NCBI GenBank assembly: GCA_937944945.1
Contig: CALEBD010000130.1
Coordinates: 1 to 5,766 of the forward strand
Origin: an uncultured Clostridium sp.
Lineage (GTDB): Bacteria; Bacillota; Clostridia; Peptostreptococcales; Peptostreptococcaceae
Length of the DNA stretch: 5,766 nt
Reading direction: 5' to 3'
Shown: piece after piece, positions 4,662 to 5,766 of the stretch
How positions within the stretch are numbered: the stretch's first letter is position 1
Layout of the letters: every line of letters begins with the position of its first letter
Notes under the pieces: generated by a model
Told to the model about the DNA's origin: nothing
The model's input: the letters and a program-made list of their open reading frames with translations, nothing else
The model's database searches: none
Made by a program: the position numbers and the translations under genes

Positions 4662-4850
4662 ATGATTATTTCTTGTATTACAACAGCTTCTAATAAAGCT
4701 GTACTCATTAAAGGAATTCCCTTTCGTATTGTTCAAATTAAAGGCTTTGTTGTAAATACAGATACAAATCAAGTTCTTCACATCTACATTAACAGATTGT
4801 ATGATTTGTTAATGACTTGTTGTTTATACGAAAAAGTCTTTACAGAATAA
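4662..4850 (+). CDS. Small protein of unknown function (62 aa)
   Basis: I do not recognise this protein. It has a hydrophobic, beta-rich first half (VLIKGIPFRIVQIKGFVV) and a second half with three cysteines, two of them adjacent. There is no clear membrane segment. The start codon lies two bases after the TAA of the lipoprotein-like gene, which argues for a real, translationally coupled gene despite its short length and the absence of its own ribosome binding site. Codon use matches the gene before it. The two proteins may act together. Confidence 0.65.
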   Translation: MIISCITTASNKAVLIKGIPFRIVQIKGFVVNTDTNQVLHIYINRLYDLLMTCCLYEKVFTE

Positions 4851-4895
4851 TGTAGGAAGTTGTATCTATAATTAATAACTAAATAAATTAACAGT

Positions 4896-5090
4896 ATGAA
4901 GGGTGGAAAACCTGGACTGAATGTCCGTCGCAAAGGTGCTCTTGCTCGCCTGGAAGTTACGTATGAAGCTTTCAAAAAAGCAGGTGAAGACAAAAGGAAT
5001 TTGATTACGGGAAAAACTACTCCCTACGATCAAGAAATCGCACGCATGGAGCGTGAGATTGCAACACTCAAATCTCGAATCTATAACTAA
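4896..5090 (+). CDS. Small basic protein with C-terminal coiled coil (64 aa)
   Basis: I do not recognise this protein. The first 35 residues are basic (MKGGKPGLNVRRKG...) and the last 20 (DQEIARMEREIATLKSRI) have the heptad spacing of a short coiled coil, so it may form dimers or trimers. It has no membrane segment. Its codon use (CGT, CTC, CTG, GAA) is like that of the ParB-like and 82-residue genes and differs from the two A/T-extreme genes just upstream. The leader is A/T-rich and contains TTAACA but not the full repeated leader. The next gene starts 14 bases after its stop codon, so the pair is likely an operon. Confidence 0.75.
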   Translation: MKGGKPGLNVRRKGALARLEVTYEAFKKAGEDKRNLITGKTTPYDQEIARMEREIATLKSRIYN

Positions 5091-5104
5091 AACAAAGAAA
5101 GAAG

Positions 5105-5311
5105 ATGTCAACGATTGGACAGGTAAGACGCATGCTTCGTATTCAGGCACTCGAAGCTGCAAAACGTGAGGATTATCGAACACGTACTCGTGTTCAGAAA
5201 ATCTACATCAAAGATAAGATTACGAGGAACATCACTGTAAAAGAGATTACTCACTTCCCGAAGAAAGAAGAAGAAACTCCTGCAGAGGTAGAAACTCAGG
5301 TAACTGAATAA
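5105..5311 (+). CDS. Small protein with basic core and acidic tail (68 aa)
   Basis: I do not recognise this protein. The N-terminal 50 residues are basic and probably helical followed by a beta stretch (RVQKIYIKDKI). The last 17 residues are acidic (EEETPAEVETQ), a tail often seen in proteins that interact with other proteins or mask a DNA-binding surface. An A/G-rich stretch, AAAGAAAGAAG, lies directly before the ATG and may serve as a weak ribosome binding site. It is probably co-transcribed with the gene at 4896 and ends before the terminator at 5446-5481. Confidence 0.75.
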   Translation: MSTIGQVRRMLRIQALEAAKREDYRTRTRVQKIYIKDKITRNITVKEITHFPKKEEETPAEVETQVTE

Positions 5312-5373
5312 AATTACATATACTTTCAGGCTTCAGTAAAAGATTTGGTGAATTTAGATGATTCCATTGCTGT

Positions 5374-5388
5374 ACAGAATTTTTCTGT
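5374..5388 (+). other. Small hairpin after the 5105 gene
   Basis: ACAGAA (5374-5379) pairs with TTCTGT (5383-5388) around three T residues. No T-run follows, so it is not a full terminator. Otherwise I see nothing recognisable between 5312 and 5445. Confidence 0.3.
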
Positions 5389-5445
5389 TAGGATAACATA
5401 AGGCAGCATAATTGATTCTAATACTTGCATACTTGAGAGTTCGAA

Positions 5446-5481
5446 CTGTATCAATGACCAAATAAGAGATACAGATTTTTT
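5446..5481 (+). terminator. Likely intrinsic terminator
   Basis: CTGTATC (5446-5452) pairs with GATACAG (5468-5474) around a 15-base loop, and six T residues follow at 5476-5481. It would end the transcript of the two small genes at 4896 and 5105. The loop is longer than usual, so strength is uncertain. Confidence 0.6.
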
Positions 5482-5501
5482 AAATAGGTTGCAACCTATT
5501 T
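5482..5501. promoter_or_regulatory. 20-bp perfect palindrome
   Basis: AAATAGGTTGCAACCTATTT is identical to its reverse complement over 20 bases. It lies directly after the terminator T-run and 67 bases before the tRNA-like gene. In DNA it is a natural site for a dimeric repressor or other symmetric binding protein. As RNA it would form an eight-pair hairpin with a TGCA loop. Its position between two transcripts favours an operator, but no regulator is assigned. Confidence 0.55.
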
Positions 5502-5567
5502 GGGACGCTAATGGATATTATTATGATGTTGTTGCAGTAAAACATATAGTAAGAAGGTTAGTGAAAA

Positions 5568-5637
5568 GATGTGAATAGCTCAGTTGGTAGAGTGGTAGGA
5601 TTGCTATAGGTCGCGGGTTCGAATCCCGTTTCACATC
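5568..5637 (+). tRNA. tRNA-like gene with a shortened anticodon arm
   Basis: ATGTGAA (5569-5575) pairs with TTCACAT (5630-5636). G5568 and C5637 can add an eighth pair, as in histidine tRNAs. The D arm is standard (GCTC, loop AGTTGGTA, GAGT; 5578-5593), and so is the T arm (GCGGG 5613-5617 / CCCGT 5625-5629, loop TTCGAAT). The 19 bases from position 26 to the T stem are four fewer than the usual 23. Only GTAG (5595-5598) / CTAT (5604-5607) pairs there, leaving a five-base loop GATTG, so no standard anticodon can be read. Trial readings (TGC or GCT) leave the stem unpaired. It could be a tRNA-His or other tRNA with a small deletion, or a tRNA mimic. CCA is not encoded. Confidence 0.6.
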
Positions 5638-5658
5638 CAAGATTAAAAAATTAAAATT

Positions 5659-5766
5659 ATGTTTTGGTTTATATATAAAGTAACTCTCGTAGTTATTGTA
5701 ATAATGATAATTGCAGTATATTTTAAAGATCGAGAGCTTTTCAAGTCGCAAATTTTTAACTTATTT
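5659..5766 (+). CDS. Small membrane protein, partial at the window end
   Basis: An open frame starts at ATG 5659 and runs off the window after 36 codons without a stop. The peptide begins MFWFIYKVTLVVIVIMII, an uninterrupted hydrophobic stretch of about 20 residues fit for one transmembrane helix, followed by a polar, charged part (KDRELFK). The leader (TTAAAATT directly before the ATG) is A/T-rich, like other starts here, and lies 21 bases after the tRNA-like gene. The function is unknown; a small phage membrane protein or a signal-anchored protein is likely. Confidence 0.6.
   Translation, partial: MFWFIYKVTLVVIVIMIIAVYFKDRELFKSQIFNLF

Noticed and set aside
5521..5751. Minus-strand 76-residue open frame
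   Set aside because: It runs across the tRNA-like gene and the start of the membrane protein gene, and its sequence looks like translated tRNA.
1..5766. Recoded genetic code (TAG read as an amino acid), as in some gut phages
   Set aside because: All seven complete genes end in TAA, which would allow it, but no CUA-anticodon tRNA is present. The gene-free regions I spot-checked hold frequent TAA and TGA and do not open up when TAG is read through.

Overview
This window looks like part of a large phage genome, or a phage-like element, infecting a Bacteroidetes host. The DNA is AT-rich and several tRNA genes are scattered between short genes. Most start codons are preceded by A/T-rich leaders without a strong Shine-Dalgarno sequence, as in Bacteroidetes. 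The only recognisable proteins are a ClpP-like peptidase and a ParB/sulfiredoxin-fold protein, both common in large phages. All seven complete genes end in TAA. No capsid, tail or replication gene is visible, so the phage assignment is inference.

About half of the window encodes no protein, which is unusual for phage DNA, and that half is dense in RNA structure. Positions 1-615 hold a likely terminator (192-223) and then a chain of hairpins and long-range helices leading to a tRNA-Leu(UAA) gene. A tRNA-like element (753-830) follows, with good acceptor, D and T arms but no proper anticodon arm. Positions 1266-2519 form a second gene-free block. It contains a branched terminator (1559-1615), two copies of a 20-base repeat module, and a large candidate structured RNA with GNRA-type loops and a three-way junction. 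A small pseudoknot then leads into tRNA-Glu(UUC).

The coding part runs in one direction: an 82-residue unknown (905-1153), the ClpP-like gene (2631-3158), the ParB-like gene (3406-4134), then a lipoprotein-like gene and three small unknowns (4291-5311). A terminator, a 20-bp perfect palindrome, a second anticodon-defective tRNA-like gene (5568-5637) and the start of a small membrane protein close the window.

The most notable pattern is a repeated gene cassette. The 82-residue gene and the ParB-like gene are unrelated in protein sequence. Yet both start directly at the end of the same 31-base leader, which has one substitution, in a hairpin loop. Both are also followed, 16-19 bases after the stop codon, by an RNA element with a TTAAT/ATTAA closing helix, an ATAG-type inner hairpin and an H-type pseudoknot. 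Shared 5' and 3' untranslated structures around unrelated genes suggest a common post-transcriptional control or RNA-protection system. Together with the large structured RNAs beside the tRNAs, this is the best candidate here for something undescribed.
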